Under the pieces are notes generated by a model. It was not told the DNA's origin and made no database searches. It worked only from the letters and a program-made list of their open reading frames with translations. DNA of 64,000 nt from Rhexocercosporidium sp. MPI-PUGE-AT-0058 (taxonomy: Eukaryota; Ascomycota; Leotiomycetes; Helotiales): positions 1,674,001-1,738,000 of the forward strand of contig JAGTJL010000011.1 in the NCBI GenBank assembly GCA_020746875.1, written 5' to 3'. The position numbers and the translations under genes were made by a program. Positions 1 to 9,220 of the stretch are shown piece after piece. Positions within the stretch are counted from its first letter, which is position 1; the number at the start of each line of letters is the position of its first letter.

Positions 1-24
1 CTACACTTTGCGCTAAAATTAAGG

Positions 25-184
25 TGTAACGACAGGTATGCTTCGGCTAGGTCAGGGGTCCGGAACAGGTCCGACTCCCCTCCGACTCCTTATATATATG
101 GCTCCTTCTTATATAGTAGCTCTGTAGTTTTTGTATTTTAAGTATTAAGTTTATTTTCACGTTTAAGGCTCTTGCGTCGTTATA
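25..184 (+). mobile_element. Solo LTR (family L1), RIP-degraded
   Basis: The element starts TGTAACGAC and ends CGTCGTTATA, so TG..CA-type ends are visible with the last CA mutated to TA. It is flanked by the direct duplication TAAGG at 20-24 and 185-189, the 5-bp target-site duplication of LTR retrotransposons. It resembles the reverse complement of the solo LTR at 20270-20527 (shared start, a GGTCCGACTC-like block, TATATATA box). No internal retrotransposon sequence is attached, so recombination between two LTRs probably removed it. Confidence 0.75.
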
Positions 185-382
185 TAAGGCCAGGTTTATA
201 AAAAAGACCTAGTGAGATTATTTCAGTTAATAATCGGTTAAAAATTAATTAAAGATTTTTATTTTATTTTAAATAAATCAAGAATTATTAATTATAAGCC
301 AAATATTAATTTATATATCAGTAAAAACCTGTAATAAGCAATAGCGGTTATTGCCCGTCTTTGCCTGAAATCGCAGCCGCAG

Positions 383-555
383 TGTAAGGTTCATAAGGTA
401 GAGTGCTACGACAGTTATAATTTAAACTAATCTCTAAGGAAGTAAGAGGGGACTAGGAGTGATTTCCCTTTAAATACATAAGCCCCCAGCTTCCGCTAAG
501 CCTCCGCACTAGGCCCGATTAAGCTGTAAGCTTACCTTTTATTCTACTCTTAACA
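383..555. repeat. 5' LTR of the element at 383-2540
   Basis: Direct partner of 2369-2540. It begins TG and ends CA and abuts the upstream CGCAG duplication. The two LTRs differ by several transitions, so the insertion is old or has been hit by RIP. Confidence 0.85.
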
Positions 556-2368
556 TTACTTTCTCTCTTAGGCTATAGTCTTTAAAGCTATTAGTTTTCG
601 ACTTAGCTACGTATTATTTTTATATTTCTTCTGTAAGACTTTTATAACGTTTTTATTTTCTTTTGTATTTATATTAAGCTATTATAAACTTTAAAACCTC
701 GTAAGAAAAATAAAGAAGCATATATAATAATAATTAGTCCTCTCGTAGCCTTAAATGCCTCCGTAAAGCTTTCGCATGTTTTTAAAGTTATACCGTGCCG
801 TAGCTTCTTCCGTAGCCGTATCGTTACTTATTTAAAGGTCTACCGAAGCTTAGTCGTATTATTGCTCTTCCGGAGCTATATTATGCCGTGGCTCTTTCGG
901 AGCCGTATTGAAGCTCTGTCGGGCTGAGTTTATTATAATTATCTTAAATTACCTCCTCTTTTTAAGGTGGCCTTTCGGCTACGTATATTAGCGTATCTTA
1001 AATCAAAAGGAATACTTAAAAAAAAAATTCGGTAATAATATAGCTTTATAGCCTTTTATTAGCGCACGTTCGGTATATATTCGGACGGTTTCTTAGCCTC
1101 TTTCGGAGACGAGTCGGTGCCTTATTTATATTAGCTCTCTTTATAAGGCGTCTTAAATAGCTTAAATTCACACTTTCGAGCAAGTGCTAAAGTAGCTTCG
1201 CTCGTACGAAGTATACCACTTAATAAGTCACTTATAGCTTATAGTTTTACTTGGGATAACGCCTATCGACTATTAAACCTTTGTCTATTATAATATAAGT
1301 ATAATCACTAGCTTTACGGCGCTCTTACGGAGCTAAATCGTATTCCGACGCTCTTTCGGAGCCAAATCGACGCTCTTACGAAGCCGGACCGAGCTCTTTC
1401 GGAGCTAAAACGTGTTTTATTTTCTTTTAATATATTAATTCGCAAAGTGTCTTTTTCTTCCGTAATTATAATACGTAGCTTTTATATAATAGCTAAAAAA
1501 GTGATCGGTGCTACCGCAAAATCGATAGGTATTTCGTGTCGCTTTTATACGTATTCCGTAACTCGTCCGTATCGATTCTATAACTAAAGCCGTAATCGCG
1601 GCTACGGCCTCTATTCGACGTATAAGCCGTAATACTTTTTTACGTATATTAAGCGATAACTGTTGCCGTAATAAGTCTTTTCGTAACTTAGGCCGGAGCT
1701 TCGAAAATAAAGTGTTTGTTTTATAACGGTCTTTCGTAAGGCTTAAAGTCTCTTTTAAGCCGTCGAGCCTCTTAACGAAGTCGTTCGTAATCTCTTTATT
1801 TCTTTGCCGAGCTTTTTTATATTAAATTAACGCGTTAAAACGCCGGGAAATCGAGTTTTATATTAAATTAAGGAGTTAAACCTTAAAATCTTCTTACGAA
1901 ATTCTTATTTTTATATCTTCTCCGATTTTATTCCGCTTGTATATTATTTATATTCTTTCCGGCCTTTCTACAAACGTAAGTATATAATAAGCTATTTTGT
2001 CTTTATTTATAAAATAAAAGTACCTTTTATTAAGTTTAAACCGACGCTTCGCTTTTAATATAAAAGCTTATGCCTCCTCGATCGTTTTGCCTTCGTAAGT
2101 AAGAAGCTCTTAAAGCTTTAATAGTTTTTAAATCGATTCCGTGTCGTCTTCGTATTCGTCTCGCTGTCGTCGCTTAAGAGCCGCAGAAGGCCTTTCGATA
2201 TATGCCGCTGGCATAATTAAATGACTACTTCCGGCGTCGCTTTAGTAGGTTGTCGGCGTGGCTCTTATATTCCGCGATATATTAAGTTTATATCGAATCG
2301 TCCGAATCGACTCCGTAATGCCTCCGAGCTAATAACGAGCTACTTTTTATAAGTAAAGAAATTAAAAT

Positions 2369-2540
2369 ATAAGGTTTATAAGGCAAAGTACTACGATAAT
2401 TATAATTTAAATTAATCTTTAAGGAAGTAAAAAAGGACTAAGAGTGATTTCCCTTTAAGTATATAAGTCCCCAGCCTCCGCCAAGCCTCCGCATTAGGCC
2501 CGATTAAGCCGTAAGCCTACCCTTTATTTTGCTCCTGACA
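2369..2540. repeat. 3' LTR of the element at 383-2540
   Basis: Direct partner of 383-555. Its first dinucleotide is TA instead of TG, as a G-to-A change would give. It ends CTGACA immediately before the downstream CGCAG duplication. A purine-biased stretch just upstream (about 2352-2367) could be the polypurine tract. Confidence 0.85.
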
Positions 2541-2891
2541 CGCAGTAATATTTTTAAAATTTTGACTCCGATAGCAGCACGTACCTTTTTAAGTTGCGCA
2601 GTTTAATAAGGTCTGCAATAATAGCGACTACGGCGATAACGGCGCTTTATGCGCGGAAATACAAAATTAACTTTAAAACTGGAAATCGTCGAAGGACTTT
2701 TATAAGAGTATATTTTAATATACGTACGTACGCATATATGCGTTTCACGTATACGAATATAAGAGGCTTAGCGTAAGTATAATTTCCCTAAATCGTTATG
2801 TACGCTTATTAGATTTTTTTTTAAAATAAAAACTTATAACGTAAAAGCTTTACCGAGAGCCGTAAATCGGACGTGCACGCTAGCGGCCGCT

Positions 2892-3200
2892 GTAAGAAAT
2901 AGGCGAGCCAATCAGAATGAGGAAGCGCAGTAGGTGAGGACACGTGATCAAAGAGAGAGAATTGCTTTGCTTGCTTACTTAAAGAGCTAGAAAAGCTCTT
3001 CGGTAGTTATATACAAAATAATAGCTTCTCTAGAAGCTTCTACGACTACGTAATTGATTACGTAATATATACGAGCTACGTAATTAATACGAGCGTATTT
3101 CCCGGAATACGAAGGTAATTTCCGGGCCGCGTAAGCTGTGGAAACTCCTTCGGCTATTCTAAGGTAGAATCGGCACGAGTTACCGAAGTCAAATCCAACA
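2892..3200. mobile_element. Insertion of unknown type within R1 copy A
   Basis: Copy B of R1 runs straight through this point, whereas copy A has about 309 extra bases bounded by the direct repeat GCCGCT (2886-2891 and 3201-3206). The inserted DNA is less AT-rich than its surroundings. It has no terminal inverted repeats, no poly-A tail and no reading frame that I can recognise. A 6-bp duplication fits no class decisively. Confidence 0.5.
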
Positions 3201-3272
3201 GCCGCTAAAACGTATCGATTTTTAATTACGATTCTTGCGTTTTAGGCGTTTTAAATTAAATATAAGTAAGTT

Positions 3273-3348
3273 ATCGCGTTTGACCGCTTAAGTTATAAAT
3301 CGCACTTTAAGCTAAGTGCGATCTGTAACTTAAGCGGTCAAACGCGAT
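3273..3348. repeat. Near-perfect palindrome inside R1
   Basis: Left arm ATCGCGTTTGACCGCTTAAG and its right-hand complement CTTAAGCGGTCAAACGCGAT enclose a further inverted pair (AAGTGCGAT-type) around a short centre. The matching stretch of R1 copy B (about 9280-9345) keeps the same palindrome in mutated form, so it is a property of R1 itself. Confidence 0.75.
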
Positions 3349-3670
3349 ACACAGTTAATACGGCTCTTATTCGCTAAAACCAGTCTTATTCTGCAGCCAA
3401 AACTTTTACTAATATAGCTTATTTTAATATAAGTTTTTTTTAAAGATTAGTTTATAATGAATTAATAATAAGCTGTAAGATTAATTAATAATTAATTAGC
3501 AATCGGTTGAAGATTAATTAAATAATTTAAATTTATTTTATTAAAATAATAACTTATTTAATAATTAAAAGTTAAATATTAATTTATAATTACTTTTAAT
3601 TTAAATTTTCTTTAAGATTAATTTATAATTAATTAATTAATAAGATTTATATAATCTTTTATCTTTTATT

Positions 3671-3800
3671 ACTTTTTATTACTTTTTATTACTTTTTATT
3701 ACTTTTTATTACTTTTTATTACTTTTTATTACTTTTTATTACTTTTTATTACTTTTTATTACTTTTTATTACTTTTTATTACTTTTTATTACTTTTTATT
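3671..3800. repeat. Decamer tandem array, 13 copies of ACTTTTTATT
   Basis: Thirteen consecutive perfect copies of the decamer, with partial and diverged units on both sides (about 3651-3670 and 3801-3822). The perfect identity contrasts with the heavily mutated repeats around it, so the array is recent or is being homogenised by slippage. Confidence 0.95.
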
Positions 3801-4166
3801 ACTTTTACTTTTATTATTAATATATAATCGGTTGCTAACTAAAATACCTTTATTAAGTCTTTTTAAGTCTTAGCAGTACTTTTAGCGTGAAGGGTAAGGC
3901 GAAAAAAATGGCCCCGAGCTCTATTTACCGATCAACCGGGCGATACGTACTAATACCATTTCCGGGGAAGCAGGACCATATGTGTAACCACACCGCATGC
4001 AAATAGTAAAGAGGGTGCAGATCTGGTGCCCGAAGGATGAGGACATGTACTGGTGCTTACGGCCCGCCGCATGCCAAGTTTCTGGGTGTGAAGGGCGCCA
4101 TGCCATAACAGCCTCTTGCACCTTTCTCCAGGTCAAACGAATCCCCCGTTCTTGGAGTAATCGGGA

Positions 4167-5351
4167 TTGCATCTCTCACTCCTGTTAGGTAACCTTTCGA
4201 CTGTGTTGCCACATTCATCCAGTATAGCTACTCAGGGACCATTGACCGCATCCCTATCTCATCTATGCGGTCTTCCTCTTTATAAAAAGGAGACTCCATA
4301 CGAGATTTGGGCAGAGGATATTGATCCAACAATTACCAAGACCAATGTGAAGCTCGAAATAGTTCACGATTGCGTGTTGCATGATGTACGCCTGCCATCG
4401 ACCGACCAGCCTAGTCTCGAGACCCACGGCTTTGAATGGGCTCATCGACCATTCCCAACAGAATGCGGCATCAAAACAGCTAACGACGTTGGATTTGGTG
4501 ACTTCGTACAGCAGTAATTGCTAATTGAGTATATCGACTCCACATTTAACTTTATCAAAGATAAATATGGATGCACAAAAGTCATGTGTTGGGACTGGAG
4601 AGTATATCATCCTCACTTTCCATTACGCTATGGCAGTGCTAACCGAGGCAGGTTCGGTGTAGCAAGTCGACTCATCCTCGCACTGAGCCGAACATCTACA
4701 GCCCGAAGGGCAAGGAGGGCAACGAATTGAGAGCTACTCAAATCAAACAGTTCGCATTTGACCCACTCGGGTATATCTTGTCCGCAGAATGTATGAGCAA
4801 CGATTGCTGACCACGTCTACGGCTCGCCAGGATTCATGAAGAAAGTCCTTGCAAGCGTGACCGCTGGAGAAGATGAAAAGTGGAATGACGAATTCGTGGC
4901 CTTACGTTAGTCTACCGGTACAAGAGATGCACTGGAATTTTGCTGACCGAATTATAGCGTTTGGTGTCCTATTGTTGATGTTGTCGAGAGCCATCTACTG
5001 GTTCTGTGCGATATCCGGACAGTCGAGGACTCTGATTGGGATGTCGTTGAAAAGGTGCTCGATCAATGTGTAGAAGAAAGCATGTACCTGAAACGTAGGC
5101 AGCGACACCAATGGTACTGGATGAGCGACCAGACGAAGAATGATTCTATTGTCATGAACATTTGGGACTCATTCTATCCGGACAGTCGAAGATGTAAGCC
5201 AACCTGTCGTCCTCCTTTAGGCTCATACACTGACACTAGAAAAGACTCTGCACCTCATTGCTCGATGGTGCTGCGTGACAGGGACATTCGACCAAATGCA
5301 CGACCCCGTGAGAGCATAGAGCTGCGTCTCCTGGCATGGAAAGAGCTTTAG
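4167..5351 (+). pseudogene. AsaB/CmcJ-like hydroxylase/desaturase-family pseudogene
   Basis: Fragments in shifting frames match, in order, the fungal family annotated as GA4 desaturase/AsaB hydroxylase/CmcJ-like, usually about 280-300 aa and often in secondary-metabolite loci. The N-terminal block lies at 4260-4517 (SLETHGF motif, then a RPF motif). A YIDSTFNFIKDKYGCTKV block lies at 4521-4600. The VWCPIVDVVE..LVLCDIRTV block (family NVWRP..PLALCD) lies at about 4950-5050. HQWYWMSDQT, then WDS, are at 5105-5170. The C-terminal ARPRESIELR is at 5298-5327. A plausible intron is at 5193-5240. Between 4620 and 4950 the frame is lost and stops appear. The family match is convincing; the exact ends are not. 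Confidence 0.75.
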
Positions 5352-6477
5352 TGAGGATCATATGAATTATGTTTAACGGGTCTGATCAGAGAAAACTATT
5401 CTTATTTGAACATGTAAATTATATCATTAGTCTGATTCAATTAGCCTTCGCTACTGAAAGTGTGCTATGAATTTTTTGATGTGATGAGCGTTATAGTATC
5501 TAAGTTACTAGTCAAATCCACACAATCATTCGTCATACTGAAGTACAATACAAATAACTTAATGAGAGTCTAGCAACATAAGTCATATCATTGCAAAGCA
5601 ATTTCAAAGCATCAAACGACGGTCTCGGAGCGGACAATGTTTCATTCTGTCTACAAGCGTCAGCGACTGTCTACTGTAGTCTGTGCCAACCGTCTTATAC
5701 CTCTACCAATTTGCTCTAAGAGTGAGCATTGGCATGATTGCTAAATAGACGAATGTTTTCGCGGACCGCTAATGTAGTCTTTGTCTTTTGGGCCGCTGAC
5801 CTCAGGAACCTTATGCCATGGCTGCAGGCACTCGTTGGCTTCCTTGGGTCTCTCGTCGACAGGTTCGACACTTGAGTCTAGAGAGCGGTCCGATGAGTTG
5901 TCGGAGATGTTGTCGGTTATGTTGTATTGAATTGTCTCGTGCAAGGTCATCTGCCCTCACGATGTGCTACCTTGCTCCATCGTTCCACGACGCAGACAGA
6001 CTAGAGCATCTCTTCACGAAGCAGGCAAAGTAAGGCGCCATGCATTATCTGACGGATTGAGCATTCCTCGGGCATCGACGTTACGCCATTGGTGCTTGCT
6101 CTGAACGGTGAGTGAGCCCGTAGATACCTAGAACTCGCAGGATCGCTGACTTGGGTCGGGGAAGTGGGAAGTGGAGCGGCCTGAGGGCGCAGGGCAACCA
6201 CGGCACGGGCACGAATGCGCTTCACTTTCGCCCTATTAAGTTTATCTGCTATTGATCTGCTATTTATCTGCTGAGCACTCACTCACTTACCACTTACTAC
6301 GTACACCCAGTTGTCGCGTGTACAGCTAAGTGTGGGTTGCAAACGCGCTCCTACGTCAGGTTCACATGTTTCGCATTGCCAATGGTCAAGTTAGCTACCA
6401 TTAGAGCCACATCTCATCGATATCTCATTACCACAAAAAGTGGGAAAAGTCCATTTCATTCTTGGTTGCGCTCCATA
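5352..6477. other. Intergenic, no gene recognised
   Basis: Composition is ordinary, unlike the RIP islands. Only short overlapping frames without recognisable domains are present (for example 5741-5950 and 6001-6282 on the minus strand). Confidence 0.5.
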
Positions 6478-7262
6478 ATGGCACAAGAAATTAATGTTGC
6501 AGTCACTGGAAATGAGGTAAGCAGAGTATCGCAACACAAAAAGCACTTTTGACTGAACATTGTTCTTGTAGCCAATCCTTGACTTCGACTACAATTCTTC
6601 CAGATTAGTGCTCGATGCGCTGCCGGAATTGATTACACGAGAGGGCAAGAAGAACATACGCGTCCGAAAGCTTGCCCAAGATAGCCTTGATACTTACGCA
6701 GATGTCCGGTCCGTTTCCCGCAAGGTGTGGGCTGGAAAGCGGAAAGTCTTCCTGCCAAAGCCGGACGCAGGGGACGAAGATACGACGATCGACATCGATG
6801 TTGTCGTGCATCTTGGGATGGAACTGAGAGAGAAAACGTTCGGACTGGAGACGCAGGCTCGGCGTGACGTATACGATAAGCCTGGCAGCGACGGAAAACA
6901 CCTCGGGACTAACCTGTTCATTGAAAAAGGGCTGCCAGAAGTGCTGAATACAAGCTTCGGCGTGCATGCGGCATGGGAGAAGGTGCCAATCAGCTCCGAT
7001 ATTCGCCCGCTGTGGCTCACTGCATGCCTAGGATACGCCCTGCTTCGTTTCTGATGACGCCGGGTCGTACTTCAGCGAGTTTAGGCTCTATTCCTCGCTG
7101 GCAGAGGCATTGGAGCATCATGAAGACAAAAAAGGGAAAGTGCTTTTCCTTCACGTTCCGAAGAAGCGAGATCCGGAAGCCATACAGTTTGCGGCTGATC
7201 TTGCTGCCGCATACTTCAAAGCCGTAGCCGATGACAAAGTGCTCACCGATACAAATGCGTAG
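6478..7262 (+). CDS. Pyroglutamyl-peptidase I-like protein lacking the catalytic Cys
   Basis: The exons are 6478-6516, 6572-6982 and 7032-7262, giving 226 aa (introns GTAAGC..TAG and GTGCCA..CTAG). The N-terminus INVAVTGNEP aligns with the INVLVTGFGPF start of peptidase family C15. VVHLGM and GLETQ supply the region of the catalytic Glu, and VLFLHVP supplies the catalytic His. The active-site block reads DAGSYFSEF where active enzymes have DAGRYLCDF, so Ser replaces the nucleophilic Cys. C15 enzymes remove N-terminal pyroglutamate in the cytosol. This copy is either catalytically dead or altered; the frame is intact, so it may still be expressed. It sits alone between an old pseudogene and a RIP island. 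Confidence 0.75.
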
Positions 7263-7993
7263 ATGGAAGATTGGGAGGCGTATGAAACATATCTATATAG
7301 ATAGTACATTCGTTTGCATAAAATATGCCGACCCCTAGAAATGTAATAATTGGGGCCTGTCCTGTGGCCGCCGTAAGCCTTCTATCCCTTTCTTGTATCT
7401 TCTCTACAGCGGTATATAAAGATATATATTTACAAGCTAGTTCCAAATAATAAGTCCCTTACTTCAAGTGAAATTCAATGCCTTTTTCCTGGACGAAAGT
7501 TAAGTTATTATAACTAGCCAGTGTAGTCGATAATGCAATGGTCGTCCAACGACTCGTTTTAAAGCTCTTGAATTAATTAACGTTTTATTACTTTTTAATT
7601 AATTGTAGTTAGTTTTCGTAGAGCTTAAACGCAAGGAGCGTGGTCGTTGTTAAAAACCAATAGATAAACTTATATATTAATTTGCTTTTATAACGTCTTT
7701 AACTACTATTTTAATCTTTAGCATTTTTAAAAGAGTATTTTTATAACTTTTGTATTTTTATTTTATTATTTTATTTTCTTATTTTGTTAAATAGGTTCAC
7801 GATTTTAAATACTTTAAATATTTAAATATTTGTATACTTATTTTATTCTATTAATTTAAAAGGATTAATTTTATTAGATTTATATTTATTTAATTTTAAA
7901 GATTACACGCCGTCTTAAAAACTTCTTCGTTAAAGCTTTACTTCAAGAATTTTACGTTAAAGAAATCTAATAAGTATATTTAATTTTTTAAGT
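7263..7993. other. Start of AT-rich island, no gene
   Basis: Normal composition gives way near 7540 to AT-rich DNA without reading frames. The boundary carries CCAACGACT (about 7546), whose complement AGTCGTTGG occurs at about 12648-12656. That pair may mark the limits of one large element, but is too short to prove it. Confidence 0.4.
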
Positions 7994-8119
7994 AAAGTTT
8001 ATATAACGCTTGCTTTATAAAAGACGGCAATTACGTATGACTGGCGCCTTATATTTTATAATAAGAATATAAAGATAATAAAAGTCTTTTAGAACTTATA
8101 ACTACTTAAGAAAAAAAGT
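7994..8119. repeat. Inverted-repeat arm (partner 12305-12422)
   Basis: About 120 bp matches the reverse complement of 12305-12422, including the blocks GGCGCCTTATATTTTATAA and CTTAAGAAAAAAA. The two arms enclose R1 copy B and its pogo insertion. They could be terminal inverted repeats of a larger dead DNA transposon or two copies of a repeat in opposite orientation. Confidence 0.7.
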
Positions 8120-8869
8120 ATAAAAAGAACATCTGCAAAAAAATCGAGAGGTGGACGTCCGCCAACTGCGCCAGAGGCGCTATTTTGGCGCTTTTAGAAC
8201 CAAAGTTGCATGTCGAAAATTTTAAGGACAGTTTCTTATTATAATAAATTAAAAGCGCGCCGAAGGCGTAAAAAGCGCCGAAAGCGCCGAAATAGACTAG
8301 CGTATTATAACCTCACTTTTAAAAGTAGGGCTTTATTATTTTATTTTATTTTATTTAGTATATTAATAAGGTTTATAAAGGTATTAGTAATATTAATAAT
8401 AGATTAATATTAATAATTAAAAATATAGCTCTTATAACGCCCGATTAAGGCTAGGGCCGGCTAGCGTGCGCATATAATTTACTCGAAACGAACGATTTTC
8501 TTATTATAATTTTTTTAGCGTAAATATTTATAACGTAAGAGCTTTAGCGAGATTAGTTTTTAAGACGTGCCCGACGAAATATAAGCGAAACTTAAAATTA
8601 ACGCTAATTTAACCGGATTCGGTTAGTAAAAAAACGCTAAAATATATTCTTTTTAAAATTATAATATTTTAGCGTTTAAATTATATTTATAAAAATTACT
8701 TAATTAAGTTTAGCGTTTATAAAATAAACTAGCGCTTTTAATACTAGCGACTGATTGAATTTTATAAAAGCGGCTTTAGGCGTTAAAGGCGGCCTTTTGA
8801 CGAAAATAGCGAAAATGGCGGATTCGATTCTCGGCGTCCGCGAGTTTTTTTTACTGATGAAGTAAGTTA
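8120..8869. other. AT-rich stretch, no gene
   Basis: RIP-like DNA. Two short GC-richer patches (about 8150-8290 and 8760-8850) are built from GGCGC/GCGCC words. No coding signal: the 65-codon frame at 8210-8407 is low-complexity Arg/Lys and Ile/Phe sequence. Confidence 0.5.
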
Positions 8870-9219
8870 TATATAAAAGTAAGTTTTATAGAAGCTCGTC
8901 TAATTTCGGCAACTTCTTAAATAAGAAGTAATTAGCCGAGGCTGGAGATAAGGCTTTAGAAGCTTTAAACCGTTATAGTTAACGTAAAGGTCTTATAAGC
9001 CTTAATACGTAAATTAAAATCTTCGAGAATATAATACGTCTTCGTAAAAAAGAACTTTTATTTCTTAAACTTTTACGCGTATCGATATACCTCGCGTTTA
9101 AATATAACGGTTTAAAGCTTCTAGAGCTTTATTTCCAGCCTTGGCTATTTATTTCTTATTTAAGAAGTTGCCGAAATTAGACGAGCTTCTGTAAAGCTTA
9201 CTTTTATATTATTAGCAAA
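8870..9219. repeat. Large inverted repeat with about 105-bp arms
   Basis: Arms 8870-8975 and 9104-9219 are complementary over most of their length (for example AGAAGCTCGTCTAATTTCGG against its complement near 9165-9190) around a loop of about 130 bp. The arms are far better conserved than the surroundings. It abuts R1 copy B at about 9221 and is absent from R1 copy A, so it belongs to a neighbouring or separate element. Confidence 0.8.
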
Positions 9220-9220
9220 A

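Larger units (their letters stand above)
383..2540. mobile_element. Small LTR retroelement without coding capacity
   Basis: Direct repeats at 383-555 (173 bp) and 2369-2540 (172 bp) share long stretches, for example the GTGATTTCCCTTTAA block. The 5' repeat starts TGTAAGG and ends TTAACA; the 3' repeat ends CTGACA. The target-site duplication CGCAG lies at 378-382 and 2541-2545. The 1.8-kb interior has no reading frame and no recognisable gag or pol; it repeats a CTCTTTCGGAGC/GCTCTTACGGAGC motif several times between about 840 and 1400. The whole fits a non-autonomous (TRIM/LARD-like) or fully RIP-decayed element. The primer-binding site was not recognised. Confidence 0.85.
343..3428 (+). repeat. 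Interspersed repeat R1, copy A, split by two insertions
   Basis: An AT-rich repeat of unknown class. Its left piece (about 343-382) and right pieces (2541-2891 and 3207-3428) match, in the same order, the reverse complement of 12260-11936 followed by 9481-9221 (copy B). The left edge also matches 20885-21022 (copy C). Copy A is interrupted by the LTR element at 383-2540 and by a roughly 309-bp insertion at 2892-3200. Differences between copies are mostly C/T or G/A changes. No reading frame survives, and I cannot name the family. Confidence 0.75.

Noticed and set aside
8210..8407. 65-codon plus frame rich in Arg/Lys
   Set aside because: Low-complexity translation of a GCGCC-repeat patch inside a RIP island; no gene context.
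8147..8850. Possible inverted GC-rich termini (GGTGGACGTCCGCC and GGCGTCCGCGAG)
   Set aside because: Similarity is limited to a few bases and no target duplication was found.
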